A stretch of 64,000 nt of DNA, from positions 248,001 through 312,000 of the forward strand of contig JACKKY010000001.1 in assembly GCA_024236175.1 (NCBI GenBank), read 5' to 3'. Numbering within the stretch: position 1 is the stretch's first letter; the number at the start of each line of letters is the position of its first letter. The notes beneath the pieces were generated by a model. That model did not search any database and was not told the DNA's origin. It was given only the letters and a program-made list of their open reading frames with translations. Shown piece after piece: positions 18,238 to 26,669 of this stretch. Source of the DNA: Novosphingobium sp. (GTDB taxonomy: Bacteria; Pseudomonadota; Alphaproteobacteria; Sphingomonadales; Sphingomonadaceae). A program made the translations under genes and the position numbers.

Positions 18238-18800
18238 GCGGAAGGAACGGCTTGTGTCACTGGAAGCCAGACCGGAAGCGGCTGGCTGGTATTGCGCAGC
18301 CACAGGATGCTGCGCAGGTAGCCTTCGAGAAGCATCTCATGCCCCTGGTCGCGGACCACGATCACCGGCTCCTCCACGACGAAGTCCCGATCGAAGGGAA
18401 GCGAAACCGCGACATGGCGCGGATCGTCTTCCCGGACATTTCCGTCGGCGTCGGTGCGGTGCGGCATCGCCAGGAACCGGAAAATCGGAACCAGCCCGAA
18501 AATCGGAAGCGTAAGGCAGTTCAGCAGTTCCGAGGCGCTCCAGTGCACGCATTCGAAGTGATCGGCGCCGAAAAAATGGACCTGCTCGACAAAACGCCTG
18601 ACGCGCGCTTGCGGCAGGGCCTCGGCCAGCAACGGCCGGTCTTCCGGTGCAATCTGGTCGAATGGAACGCCGTTTCTGGCACTTTCGACCAACCGGGCGG
18701 GCAGGACCGGGTCATAGTCGGCGCCGAACCGCGATGAGCGCGTCTCGGCATAAGCCCAGCGTGCCTTCACCTCCTCGACAGGAACGATCTTCCCGAGCAT
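18234..18800 (-). CDS. Hypothetical protein, convergent with prmA
   Basis: 188 residues with no family I can name. It is acidic to neutral, has no signal peptide, and has one moderately hydrophobic segment (ELLNCLTLPIFGLVPIFRFL) that may be buried rather than a membrane span. A conserved-looking central part reads FVEQVHFFGADHFECVHWSA. Its stop and that of prmA overlap in the palindrome CTAG (18234-18237), so the two convergent genes share their last four bases. Codon use looks like its neighbours. It is probably a genuine gene because the frame is long and its start has GGGAAACAGC-like purine-rich sequence upstream, but function is unknown. Confidence 0.55.
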   Translation of the reverse strand: MLGKIVPVEEVKARWAYAETRSSRFGADYDPVLPARLVESARNGVPFDQIAPEDRPLLAEALPQARVRRFVEQVHFFGADHFECVHWSASELLNCLTLPIFGLVPIFRFLAMPHRTDADGNVREDDPRHVAVSLPFDRDFVVEEPVIVVRDQGHEMLLEGYLRSILWLRNTSQPLPVWLPVTQAVPSA

Positions 18801-18932
18801 TGCGCGCCCCGTGCTGCGACCAATGGCTGTTTCCCGGGGCGGGATAAGGCAAAGTGACGGTAATATGTCAAATTCGGCGGGGATTTACGACGGGAGCCCT
18901 CGCGGAATGGATGGCCAGAGGACAGCCTCGAT

Positions 18933-20060
18933 CTAGAAAACCTGGTCGAAGGCCGCTTCCAGCCGCTTGAGGCTCGCGGGAACATCGCTCAGCTTGTCCA
19001 GACCGAACAGCCCGAGCCGGAAACTGCGGTAGTCCGGCCCTTCATCCACCATCAGCGGCACGCCGGCGGCGGTCTGCAAGCCCAGCGCAGCGAATTTCTT
19101 GCCGTTGTGGATCTCCGGATCGTCAGTGTAGCAAACAACCACCCCCGGCGCGCCGAAGCCATCCGCAGCCACAGTCTTCACGCCCCGCTCGGCGAGCATC
19201 GCCCGCACGGCATTGCCCTGCTCCCACTGCGCGGCGCGCAGCCGCTCGAAGCCTGCCGCCTGAGCTTCGGCCATGGCATTGCGCAATACGCGCAGGGCAT
19301 CGGTCGGCATAGTCGCGTGATAGGCGTGCCCGCCTTGCAGATAGGCTTCCATGATCGTCAGCCACTTGCCAAGATCGGCGGCATAGCTGGTCGACTTGCT
19401 GGCGCGGCAGCGCTCCAGCGCGGCTTCGCGCATCATCACCAGTCCGGCCGACGGCGGCGCGGACCAGCCCTTTTGCGGCGCGGAGATCAGCACGTCTACG
19501 CCGGAAGCTTCCATGTCCACCCAGATGCAACCGGAAGCGATGCAATCCAGCACGAACAGCCCGCCCACATCGTGCACGGCATCGGCGACGGCGCGGACAT
19601 AGTCGTCCGGCAGGATCATCCCGGAAGCCGTCTCGACATGCGGTGCAAATACGAGATCCGGTTTTTCCGCCGCGATCCGCTCGACAACCTCGTCGATCGG
19701 CGGGGGCGCGAAGGGGGCCTCCTTCCCCTCACCCTGTCGCCTGGCCTTGAGGACTATCTCCTCGGCAGGGATTGCGCCCGCCTCGAAGATCTGCGTCCAG
19801 CGATAGGAAAAGAAGCCATTGCGGATCACCAGCACCTTGCGACCGGTGGCGAACTGGCGGGCGACCGCTTCCATGCCGTAGGTGCCGCCGCCGGGCACGA
19901 TCACGGCCGTCTCGGCCTTATGAACGCCGCACAGCGTCGCATGGATGTCGCGCATCACCCCCTGAAACGCCTGGCTCATGTGATTGAGCGATCGGTCGGT
20001 GAAGACGACCGAGTATTCGAGCAAACCTTCGGGATCTATGTCTGGGCGCAAGCCGGGCAT
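18933..20060 (-). CDS. Class V aminotransferase (alanine-glyoxylate / phosphonate type)
   Basis: 375 residues, PLP fold type I, class V. The motif for the PLP phosphate is VPGGGTYGMEAVARQF. The Asp that holds the pyridine nitrogen lies in GGLFVLDCIASG, and the PLP lysine is in LISAPQKGWSAPPSAGLVMM. Relatives use alanine, serine or 2-aminoethylphosphonate with glyoxylate or pyruvate. The phosphonate enzyme PhnW is a possibility, but no phosphonate genes are nearby. The start has AAGGAGAG about 5 bases before the ATG. It is divergent from the SDR gene (152-base gap), so the two may be co-regulated. Confidence 0.85.
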   Translation of the reverse strand: MPGLRPDIDPEGLLEYSVVFTDRSLNHMSQAFQGVMRDIHATLCGVHKAETAVIVPGGGTYGMEAVARQFATGRKVLVIRNGFFSYRWTQIFEAGAIPAEEIVLKARRQGEGKEAPFAPPPIDEVVERIAAEKPDLVFAPHVETASGMILPDDYVRAVADAVHDVGGLFVLDCIASGCIWVDMEASGVDVLISAPQKGWSAPPSAGLVMMREAALERCRASKSTSYAADLGKWLTIMEAYLQGGHAYHATMPTDALRVLRNAMAEAQAAGFERLRAAQWEQGNAVRAMLAERGVKTVAADGFGAPGVVVCYTDDPEIHNGKKFAALGLQTAAGVPLMVDEGPDYRSFRLGLFGLDKLSDVPASLKRLEAAFDQVF

Positions 20061-20211
20061 CGGACTCTCCTTGTTGGCGCGGCCCGATTTCACGGATTGG
20101 CCCGGCAGTCAAACCCGGACGCGCAGATCGGCTGCCGGGAGTCGACAACGGAGCAACAATCAAACCATAATTCCCTCGTTCGAAGCCATGTCCGATCAGG
20201 GGAACCAACTC

Positions 20212-21060
20212 ATGCCATATGGTACCGAAGCCATGCAGCCCGGCCGCGTCGCAGTCATCACCGGCGGCGCGAGCGGCATCGGCCTTGCAACCGCGCGAAA
20301 GCTTGCAGAGCGCGGCATGCGCATCTGCCTGGCCGATTGCGATGAGGAGACGCTGGCCGGTGCCGCGAAATCGATCGAGGGCGCGCTCCCGGTGCTGACC
20401 GATGTGGCCGATTTCGCCTCGGTCGAAGCGCTTGCCCGCACTGTGGCATCGAAACTCGGCCCGGTATCGCTGCTGATGAACCATGTCGGCACCGGCGGCG
20501 CCCGCAACCCGATGGAGGATCTGGAGCGCTGGCACTTCGTGATCCAGACCAACCTGTTCGGAGTGCTGCACGGAATACAGGCGTTCCTGCCCGCCATGGT
20601 CGAAAGCGGCCAGCCGGGCGTTGTGATCAACACGGGCTCGAAGCAGGGCATCACCACGCCGCCGGGCGACACCTCATACAATGTCAGCAAAGGCACGATC
20701 AAAGTATTGACCGAAGGGCTTTCCCACCAGCTGCGCAACACGGAAGGGTGCCGCGTCAGTGCGCATCTGCTCATACCCGGCTTCACCTTCACCGGCGGCC
20801 TTCGCAAGCGCCTGCCTGAAAGGCCTGCTTCCGCGTGGGAGCCGGAGCAGGTCGCGGACCGCCTGATTCAGGGCCTTGAGGCCGACGAGTTCTACATTTT
20901 GTGCGAAGACAATGAGACGACACGCGAAATGGACGAGAAACGCATCTATTGGGCCGCGCATGACCTGATCGAGAATCGCCCGGCCCTGTCGCGCTGGCAT
21001 CCGGACTGGAAAGAAAGGTTCGAAGCATTCATGGCGCAGGGCAAGCTCCCAAGGAGCTGA
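20212..21060 (+). CDS. Short-chain dehydrogenase/reductase
   Basis: 282 residues, classical SDR. The nucleotide-binding motif is VITGGASGIGLATARKLAERG; the NNAG equivalent reads MNHVG, a mild variation. Catalytic Ser lies in VVINTGSKQG, and the Tyr/Lys pair in SYNVSKG. These enzymes reduce ketones or oxidise alcohols with NAD(P)H. Three in-frame ATGs occur at 20188, 20212 and 20233; I chose 20212 because AGGGGAA lies 8-9 bases upstream. Gene neighbours are the divergent aminotransferase and, 26 bases downstream, an ACT-domain regulator; substrate not evident. Confidence 0.83.
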   Translation: MPYGTEAMQPGRVAVITGGASGIGLATARKLAERGMRICLADCDEETLAGAAKSIEGALPVLTDVADFASVEALARTVASKLGPVSLLMNHVGTGGARNPMEDLERWHFVIQTNLFGVLHGIQAFLPAMVESGQPGVVINTGSKQGITTPPGDTSYNVSKGTIKVLTEGLSHQLRNTEGCRVSAHLLIPGFTFTGGLRKRLPERPASAWEPEQVADRLIQGLEADEFYILCEDNETTREMDEKRIYWAAHDLIENRPALSRWHPDWKERFEAFMAQGKLPRS

Positions 21061-21086
21061 GGCTGCGGCAAGAGGAGGAATACGCG

Positions 21087-21590
21087 GTGGAAGTTATCCT
21101 GATGGCAATCGGCGACGACCGGCCGGGGCTGACGCAATCGCTGGCCGACGCCATCGTAGAAGCGGAGGGCAACTGGCTGGAGAGCCATTTCGCCACGCTG
21201 GGCGGCAAATATGTCGGCTCGGTGCTGGTCGATCTCCCCCAGGACAAGGTTGCGGAGCTCAAAGCCGCCGTTCGCCGCATGGACGCAGCGGGGTTCAGCG
21301 TAAGCGTCCAGAGCGCGGCGGGCACGGCAGTCCCGCAAGGCAGGCCGCTGGGCTTCGAACTGGTCGGCAAGGACAGGCCCGGCATCGTGCGCGAAGTCTC
21401 GACCGCGCTGGCCGGGCTCGGCGTCAGCATCGACGACCTCGAAACCGGCACGGAGGAAGGCGCGATGTTCGGCGGCACGCTGTTTCGCGCTAGGGCACGC
21501 GTGCTCGTGCCGGGCGACACGTCGTTCGAGGACGTACGCCACGCGCTGGAGACAATCTCAGGCGAGATCATCGTCGATTTCGAGGACTGA
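21087..21590 (+). CDS. Two-ACT-domain regulatory protein (GcvR-like)
   Basis: 167 residues from a GTG start preceded by AGAGGAGG. Two ACT domains follow one another: MAIGDDRPGLTQSLADAIVEAEGNWLESH (about 5-75) and LVGKDRPGIVREVSTALAGLGVSIDDLETG (about 90-165), both with the DRPG motif. This layout is that of the glycine-cleavage repressor GcvR, an ACT protein that binds an amino acid and partners a transcription factor. Many alphaproteobacterial members are of unknown function. It is linked to the SDR gene upstream. No gcv genes lie in the window, so calling it gcvR would be premature. Confidence 0.78.
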   Translation: MEVILMAIGDDRPGLTQSLADAIVEAEGNWLESHFATLGGKYVGSVLVDLPQDKVAELKAAVRRMDAAGFSVSVQSAAGTAVPQGRPLGFELVGKDRPGIVREVSTALAGLGVSIDDLETGTEEGAMFGGTLFRARARVLVPGDTSFEDVRHALETISGEIIVDFED

Positions 21591-21630
21591 GTCCGCGCTG
21601 ACCAACACCCGCGAGAACGCCAGAGTGGAT

Positions 21631-21720
21631 CGTCATTCCCGCGAAAGCGGGACCCCAGCTTCCAGGCCCTGAATTCGGCCTGCCCTCAGCAAATGGGTCC
21701 CCGCTTTCGCGAGGATGACG
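21631..21720. repeat. Long palindromic repeat, copy 2 (REP/MITE-like)
   Basis: The left arm begins CGTCATTCCCGCGAAAGCGG at 21631 and the right arm ends CGCTTTCGCGAGGATGACG at 21720, near-perfect complements with an unrelated centre. It lies in the 170-base gap between the convergent ACT-protein and nitroreductase genes, and may end both transcripts. Same arm family as copy 3 and related to copy 1. Confidence 0.85.
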
Positions 21721-21760
21721 AATATTGTTTGAAACAGGTGCGATTCATCTTCGCACTCAT

Positions 21761-22402
21761 TCAGAACCGGTTGTAACTCAACACTTCGGACACCGGCCTG
21801 CGCCAGGCCTTCTTGAACTCCGTGCCGACCGTGTAGGCGATCGGGAAGAAACCGACCTGGGTGTATTCCTCATGGGGAATGCCCAGCAGTTCGGCGATTT
21901 CCTTCTCGCGCCGCGTCGTCACCGTGGCCCAGATCGAGCCGAGCCCGCGCTCGCGCAAGGCAAGCATGAAGCTCCACACCGCCTGCACGATGGAGCCCCA
22001 CATCGAGGCCTGCTCGACCAAGCCCTTCCCGTCCGGCCTGCCCGGCATCAGCGGGATCAGGATCGCCGGCATCCTGTCGAGCTTCTCGACCAGCGCCATC
22101 GCCGATTCGAGGATCTTGTCCTCGCCGGGAACGCCACTGTCGAGCGGGTTGGGAGTGGGCATCGCGCCGGTGTTGAGCAGGCCCATCGCCGCCTTGTATT
22201 CATCGGCCAGCCTGGCGACCATTTCCGGTTCGTCGACGATGATCCAGCGCCAGGTGTTGCGGTTCGAACCGTTGGGCGCCTGCAACGCGATCTCCAGGCA
22301 TTCCTCGAGAATTTCGCGCGGAACCGGCCTGGTGACATCCAGGCGCTTTCGCACCGCGCGTGTGGTGGTCAGCACCTCGTCCACTGACAATCCGAGCTTC
22401 AT
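21761..22402 (-). CDS. Nitroreductase-family flavoprotein
   Basis: 213 residues. The N-terminal TRAVRKRLDVTRPVPREILEECLEIALQAPNGSN is the standard nitroreductase opening with the FMN-binding Arg residues (RAVRKR) and the APNGSN loop. The later helix ASMWGSIVQAVWSFMLALRERGLGSIW and ELLGIPHEEYTQVGFFPIAYT complete the fold. Such enzymes are FMN homodimers that reduce nitro groups, quinones or enones with NAD(P)H. It lies 14 bases after ligA on the same strand and may be co-transcribed. Only distantly similar to the nitroreductase at 59299-59979. Substrate unknown. Confidence 0.83.
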   Translation of the reverse strand: MKLGLSVDEVLTTTRAVRKRLDVTRPVPREILEECLEIALQAPNGSNRNTWRWIIVDEPEMVARLADEYKAAMGLLNTGAMPTPNPLDSGVPGEDKILESAMALVEKLDRMPAILIPLMPGRPDGKGLVEQASMWGSIVQAVWSFMLALRERGLGSIWATVTTRREKEIAELLGIPHEEYTQVGFFPIAYTVGTEFKKAWRRPVSEVLSYNRF

Positions 22403-22416
22403 TGTTCCTCTCCCAG

Positions 22417-24522
22417 CTAACCGGCCGCTTTGACGATCTCCGCCCAGCCGGCCTCGTCTATCACCTCGATACCGAGTTCGGCGGCCTTTTTCAGCTTCGA
22501 CCCAGCGCCCGGCCCCGCGACCACAAGATCGGTCTTGGCCGAGACCGAGCCCGCCGCCTTGGCGCCCAGCCGCTCGGCCTGCGCCTTGGCCTCGTCACGG
22601 CTCATCGTCTCGAGCTTGCCGGTGAACACCACCGTCTTGCCGGCGACCGCACTGTCCCTCGTCTCGACGACATAGGGCGGCGGAGAGACTTGCGAGAGGA
22701 TGTCTTCCCACACCTGCTTGTTGTGGTCCTCGTGGAAGAAGTCCCCCAGCGCCTCGACCACGGCGGGTCCGATGCCGTCGATGGCGGTAAGTTCGCCGAC
22801 GGCTTCCTCGTCGCCCGCGTGGGCCTTTTCCGCAACGTCGCGCAGCGCCGGCAAGGCCGTGAAGTATTTCATCAGGTCGCGCGCCGTCACCGCGCCGACA
22901 TGGCGGATGCCGAGCCCGAACAGCAGCCGCGCGGCATCGGGCTCGCGCTTCGCCTCGATCGCGCTCAACAGGTTGTCGACAGACTTTTCCTTCCACCCTT
23001 CGAGGGCGAGGATCTCGTCCCGGCGGGCTTTCAGGCGGAAGATATCGGCCGGGCTTTCCAGCCAGCCGCGGGCGAAGAAATCGGCAATCGTCTTCTCGCC
23101 CAGCCCCTCGATATCAAGTGCAGCACGGCTGACAAAATGCTGCAAACGCTCGGTTCTTTGCGCGGGGCAGATAAGCCCACCGGTGCAGCGCACATCGACC
23201 TCGCCTTCCTCGGCGACGGCCTCGCTGTCGCATTCGGGGCAGTGATCGGGGAAGACATAGGGCTTGCGCTTCTCGTCGCGCGTCAGGTTTTCCACAACCT
23301 GTGGAATAACGTCGCCCGCGCGCTGGATCACCACGCGGTCGCCCTCGCGCACGCCCAGCCGCTCGATCTCGTCGCGGTTGTGGAGCGTGACGTTGGTGAC
23401 GGTGACGCCGCCGACCAGCACCGGCCGCAGCCGCCCGACCGGCGTGAGCTTTCCGGTGCGGCCGACCTGGATGTCGATCGCCTCCAGCACCGTCTCCGCC
23501 TTCTCGGCGGGGAACTTGTGCGCCAGCGCCCAGCGCGGCGCCTTGGCGACGAAGCCGAGCCGCTGCTGCCAGTCGAGCCGGTCGACCTTATAGACCACGC
23601 CGTCGATGTCATAGGGCAGGTCCGGCCGCATCCCCGCGATCGCTCGGTAGTGTTCCAGCATTTCGTCCAGACCCCCGCAGCGCACCAGGGCCCGCGAGAC
23701 GGGAACGCCCCATTCCAGGATCAGCTGCATCATGCCGAACTGGGTCTGTGCCGGGACTTCGCTCGCAGCACCCCAGCCGTGCGCCCAGAACCGCAAGGGC
23801 CGCTTCGCGGTGACCGCGGGATCCTTCTGGCGCAGTGAGCCTGCCGCGGCGTTTCGCGGATTGGCGAACTGGCGCACCTTGGCCGGATCGAACTCGGCCC
23901 CTTTCGACTGCGCCTCAGCCTCGGCCTCTGCCAGCAGGCGCTGGTTCAACGCGACGAAATCGGCCTTCGCCATGTAAACTTCGCCGCGTATCTCGAAGAC
24001 GGCGGGCACATCGCCGTGCAGCTCCTGCGGAATGTCGTCGATATGCGCGACATTGGCGGTGACGTCTTCGCCCACCTGCCCGTCGCCGCGCGTCGCCGCG
24101 CGCACCAGCCGCCCGTCCTCGTAGCGCAGCGAGCAGGACAGGCCGTCGACCTTGTCCTCGGCGGTCATGGCCACCGATTCGTCCTCGGCAAGGTTTAGGA
24201 ACCGCCTGACGCGCGCCACGAACTCCGCGACTTCCTCGTCGGAAAAGGCGTTGTCGAGGCTCATCATGCGAACCTCGTGCGTGACCTTGCTCAGTGGCGA
24301 GGACGCGATCGCGTGGCCGACCTTGCGGCTGGGGCTGTCCTCGCGAACGAGATGCGGGAACGCCGCTTCCAGCTCGGCGTTGCGCCGCACCAGCGCATCG
24401 TATTCGGCGTCGGAAATCTCCGGCGAATCCTCGGCGTGGTAAAGCTTGTCATGCTTCGCGATCTCCTTCGCGAGGCGCATCAGCTCGTTGGCGGCATCGG
24501 CTTCGGAAAGATCGACTGTCAA
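22417..24522 (-). CDS. ligA: NAD-dependent DNA ligase
   Basis: 701 residues, standard for LigA. Domains in order: Ia (YHAEDSPEISDAEYDAL), adenylation domain with KVDGLS (AMP-accepting Lys124), OB fold, zinc finger (CPECDSEAVAEE...RCTGGLICPAQ), helix-hairpin-helix repeats and a C-terminal BRCT domain (about 625-701, GKTVVFTGKLETMSRDEAKA). It seals nicks in replication and repair. The predicted start is TTG overlapping the preceding stop (TTGA); a later ATG at codon 15 is the alternative, but the domain Ia helix needs most of the N-terminus. It is translationally coupled to the monooxygenase-like gene upstream. Confidence 0.97.
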   Translation of the reverse strand: MTVDLSEADAANELMRLAKEIAKHDKLYHAEDSPEISDAEYDALVRRNAELEAAFPHLVREDSPSRKVGHAIASSPLSKVTHEVRMMSLDNAFSDEEVAEFVARVRRFLNLAEDESVAMTAEDKVDGLSCSLRYEDGRLVRAATRGDGQVGEDVTANVAHIDDIPQELHGDVPAVFEIRGEVYMAKADFVALNQRLLAEAEAEAQSKGAEFDPAKVRQFANPRNAAAGSLRQKDPAVTAKRPLRFWAHGWGAASEVPAQTQFGMMQLILEWGVPVSRALVRCGGLDEMLEHYRAIAGMRPDLPYDIDGVVYKVDRLDWQQRLGFVAKAPRWALAHKFPAEKAETVLEAIDIQVGRTGKLTPVGRLRPVLVGGVTVTNVTLHNRDEIERLGVREGDRVVIQRAGDVIPQVVENLTRDEKRKPYVFPDHCPECDSEAVAEEGEVDVRCTGGLICPAQRTERLQHFVSRAALDIEGLGEKTIADFFARGWLESPADIFRLKARRDEILALEGWKEKSVDNLLSAIEAKREPDAARLLFGLGIRHVGAVTARDLMKYFTALPALRDVAEKAHAGDEEAVGELTAIDGIGPAVVEALGDFFHEDHNKQVWEDILSQVSPPPYVVETRDSAVAGKTVVFTGKLETMSRDEAKAQAERLGAKAAGSVSAKTDLVVAGPGAGSKLKKAAELGIEVIDEAGWAEIVKAAG

Positions 24523-24821
24523 TCGAAGTCGCCCAGCGGAACGGTCTCGGTGCGATGCTCCATGCCGGCGACAAGGGACTGGATCGCTTCCATTCCCCGG
24601 CCGACCTGCGGCATGGTCAGGCAGGCATCGTAGGAGGCCTTGTCTGCCCAGACCTCGTTGATCCAGAAAGCGTCGGGATCGTCCTGTTCAAGCTGGATCA
24701 GGTAGACAAGCTTGCCCGGCACATCGCGCGAGCTTTCCTGCAAGGCCGCGATCAGCTCGTCCCGCTTGCCCGGCTTGGCTACCATCCGCCCGAGCAGACC
24801 CCAGTTTTCCTTCTCCGCCAT
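24519..24821 (-). CDS. ABM-domain protein (putative quinol monooxygenase, YgiN-like)
   Basis: 100 residues, one antibiotic-biosynthesis-monooxygenase (ABM) ferredoxin-like domain: WGLLGRMVAKPGKRDELIAAL, then FWINEVWADKASYDACLTMPQV. Small stand-alone ABM proteins such as YgiN oxidise quinols or are of unknown function. GGAGGGAG lies about 6 bases before the ATG and coincides with the last codons of recN; its stop overlaps the ligA start by four bases. The order recN, ABM protein, ligA is therefore a tightly packed minus-strand operon. The link with DNA repair genes is one of position only. Confidence 0.75.
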   Translation of the reverse strand: MAEKENWGLLGRMVAKPGKRDELIAALQESSRDVPGKLVYLIQLEQDDPDAFWINEVWADKASYDACLTMPQVGRGMEAIQSLVAGMEHRTETVPLGDFD

Positions 24822-24822
24822 C

Positions 24823-26487
24823 TCAAACTCCCTCCAGTAGCCGGTCGGCCTGCGCCCGGGCTTCGTCGGTGATTTCCGCGCCCGAAAGCATGCGTGCGAT
24901 TTCTTCCTGACGACCAGCATTGTCCAGCAGCGTCACCGAAGTCTTCGTCACCGTGCCCTCGCTGGTCTTGTGGATCACGTAATGGGTGCCGCCGCGCGCC
25001 GCGACTTGCGGGCTGTGCGTCACCACCAGCACCTGCCCTCCGGCGGCCAGCCGCGCCAGCCGTTCGCCGATCGCGCTCGCCACGGCGCCGCCGACGCCGC
25101 GGTCGATCTCGTCGAAGATCATCACCGCCGCGCCGCCTTCCTCGGCAAGCGCGACTTTCAGCGCGAGGATGAAGCGCGACAGCTCGCCGCCGCTCGCGAT
25201 CTTGGCCAGCGGCGCGAAATCGGCGCCGGGATTGGTGCTGATCAGGAATTCGACCGAATCCATGCCTTGCGGTCCCCAGCGATCCTCGGCCAGTTCGGTG
25301 ACCGTCGTGCGGAACCGCGCGGCGTCGAGCTTGAGCGGAGCGAGCTCGCCCGCCACCGCATCGTCGAGCCGAAGCGCCGCTGCCACGCGGTTGGCGTGAA
25401 GCGCCTCCGCCCGGGTCCGGAACGCCTGCCCCGCCGCCTCGGCCGCCTTTTCCAGCCCCGAAATCTCCTCCGCACCGCTTTCGATGGCATCGAGGCTACC
25501 GCGCATCTCGCGCATCTTCGCGGGCAGATCGTCGACGGCGCAGTCATGCTTGCGTGCCGCCGCGCGCAGATCGAAAAGCCGCGTCTCGATCCGGTCGAGT
25601 GCCTGCGGATCGTGGGACAGCGCCTCGGAGGCGCGCTCGAGCCGGTCCTCGGCCTCGGACGCCTCGATCACGGCGCGGTCCAGTGCTTCGAGCGCCTGGG
25701 TCAGCAAAGGGTGCTCCGCGGCAATGCGATCGAGCCGGCGGGCCGCGCTGCGCAAGACAGCAAGCGCCGAATCCGATCCGGACCACAAGTGCTGCAGCTC
25801 GGCAAGGTCGCCGGTGAGTCGTTCCCCCTTCTGCATCGTCGCCCTCGCTTCGGCGAGTTGTTCCTCCTCGCCTTCGCAGGGCTCCAGCGCCGCCAGTTCG
25901 GCCAGATGCGCCAGCAGCAGGTCCTGATCGGCCGACGCCTTGTCCACCCGCGCCCGCGCCGCTTCCAGCACGTCCCGCGCCGTGCGCCAGTCACGCCACG
26001 CCGCTTCCACCCCCGCGACATCGGCTCCGGCGAAGCGATCGAGCAACGCGCGATGGCCGCGCGGATTGACGAGCCCGCGATCGTCATGCTGGCCATGCAG
26101 TTCGACAAGATGCGGCGCTATCTCGCGGAGCAGAGCAACACCGACGCTCTGGTCGTTGACAAAGGCCTTGCTTCCGCCGTCACATTTCAACTGCCGCCTG
26201 AGGATCAGCGGCTCGCCCGGCTCGATCTCCACTTCGGCGTCGTCGAGCACCGCGCGGACCGGTTCGGGCAGCCGGGCGAATTCGAAGCTGGCGGTCACAC
26301 TCGCCTTTTCCTCACCCGCGCGCACCAGTGAGCTGTCGGCGCGGTTGCCCAGCACCAGCCCCAGCGCGTCAAGCAGGATCGACTTGCCCGCGCCGGTCTC
26401 GCCCGTCAGCACGCCGAGACCATCGGAAAAGCCGAGGTCGAGCGCCTCGATCAGCACGATATTGCGGATGGAAAGCCGGGTAAGCAT
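24823..26487 (-). CDS. recN: DNA repair protein RecN
   Basis: 554 residues, SMC-like ATPase acting in double-strand break repair. Walker A is GETGAGKS (29-36), after the SMC-type start LTRLSIRNIVLIEALDLGFSDG. A long coiled-coil region spans about 150-350. The ABC signature SGGELSRF and Walker B VMIFDEIDRGVGG follow, with THSPQVAARG near the end. Head-coil-head order and length fit RecN exactly. It is the first gene of recN, ABM protein, ligA; the stop is one base before the next ATG. The palindromic repeat copy 3 separates it from bamD. Confidence 0.96.
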   Translation of the reverse strand: MLTRLSIRNIVLIEALDLGFSDGLGVLTGETGAGKSILLDALGLVLGNRADSSLVRAGEEKASVTASFEFARLPEPVRAVLDDAEVEIEPGEPLILRRQLKCDGGSKAFVNDQSVGVALLREIAPHLVELHGQHDDRGLVNPRGHRALLDRFAGADVAGVEAAWRDWRTARDVLEAARARVDKASADQDLLLAHLAELAALEPCEGEEEQLAEARATMQKGERLTGDLAELQHLWSGSDSALAVLRSAARRLDRIAAEHPLLTQALEALDRAVIEASEAEDRLERASEALSHDPQALDRIETRLFDLRAAARKHDCAVDDLPAKMREMRGSLDAIESGAEEISGLEKAAEAAGQAFRTRAEALHANRVAAALRLDDAVAGELAPLKLDAARFRTTVTELAEDRWGPQGMDSVEFLISTNPGADFAPLAKIASGGELSRFILALKVALAEEGGAAVMIFDEIDRGVGGAVASAIGERLARLAAGGQVLVVTHSPQVAARGGTHYVIHKTSEGTVTKTSVTLLDNAGRQEEIARMLSGAEITDEARAQADRLLEGV

Positions 26488-26554
26488 GTTCGCGGCCCGT
26501 TCTAGCCGAACCGCAAAGGCGCGTCACGATATCAACCTTCTGTTCCCACACTCA

Positions 26555-26643
26555 CGTCATTCCCGCAAAAGCGGGAACCCAGCTCCAGCCCTCACCATCT
26601 GATCGAGTGTCGGAAGCTGGTTCCCCGCTTTCGCGGGGATGAC
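26555..26643. repeat. Long palindromic repeat, copy 3 (REP/MITE-like)
   Basis: The left arm starts CGTCATTCCCGCAAAAGCGG at 26555 and the right arm ends CGCTTTCGCGGGGATGAC at 26643, with AGCT on both inner sides. It sits between bamD (end) and recN (start), both minus strand, and so could act as the bamD terminator. Same arm sequence as copy 2. Confidence 0.85.
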
Positions 26644-26669
26644 AAAGGAGATCGCTCGAGAACTCAGGC

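Noticed and set aside
22360..23838. 492-residue frame antisense to ligA
   Set aside because: Antisense shadow of a well-established essential gene; no family motifs.
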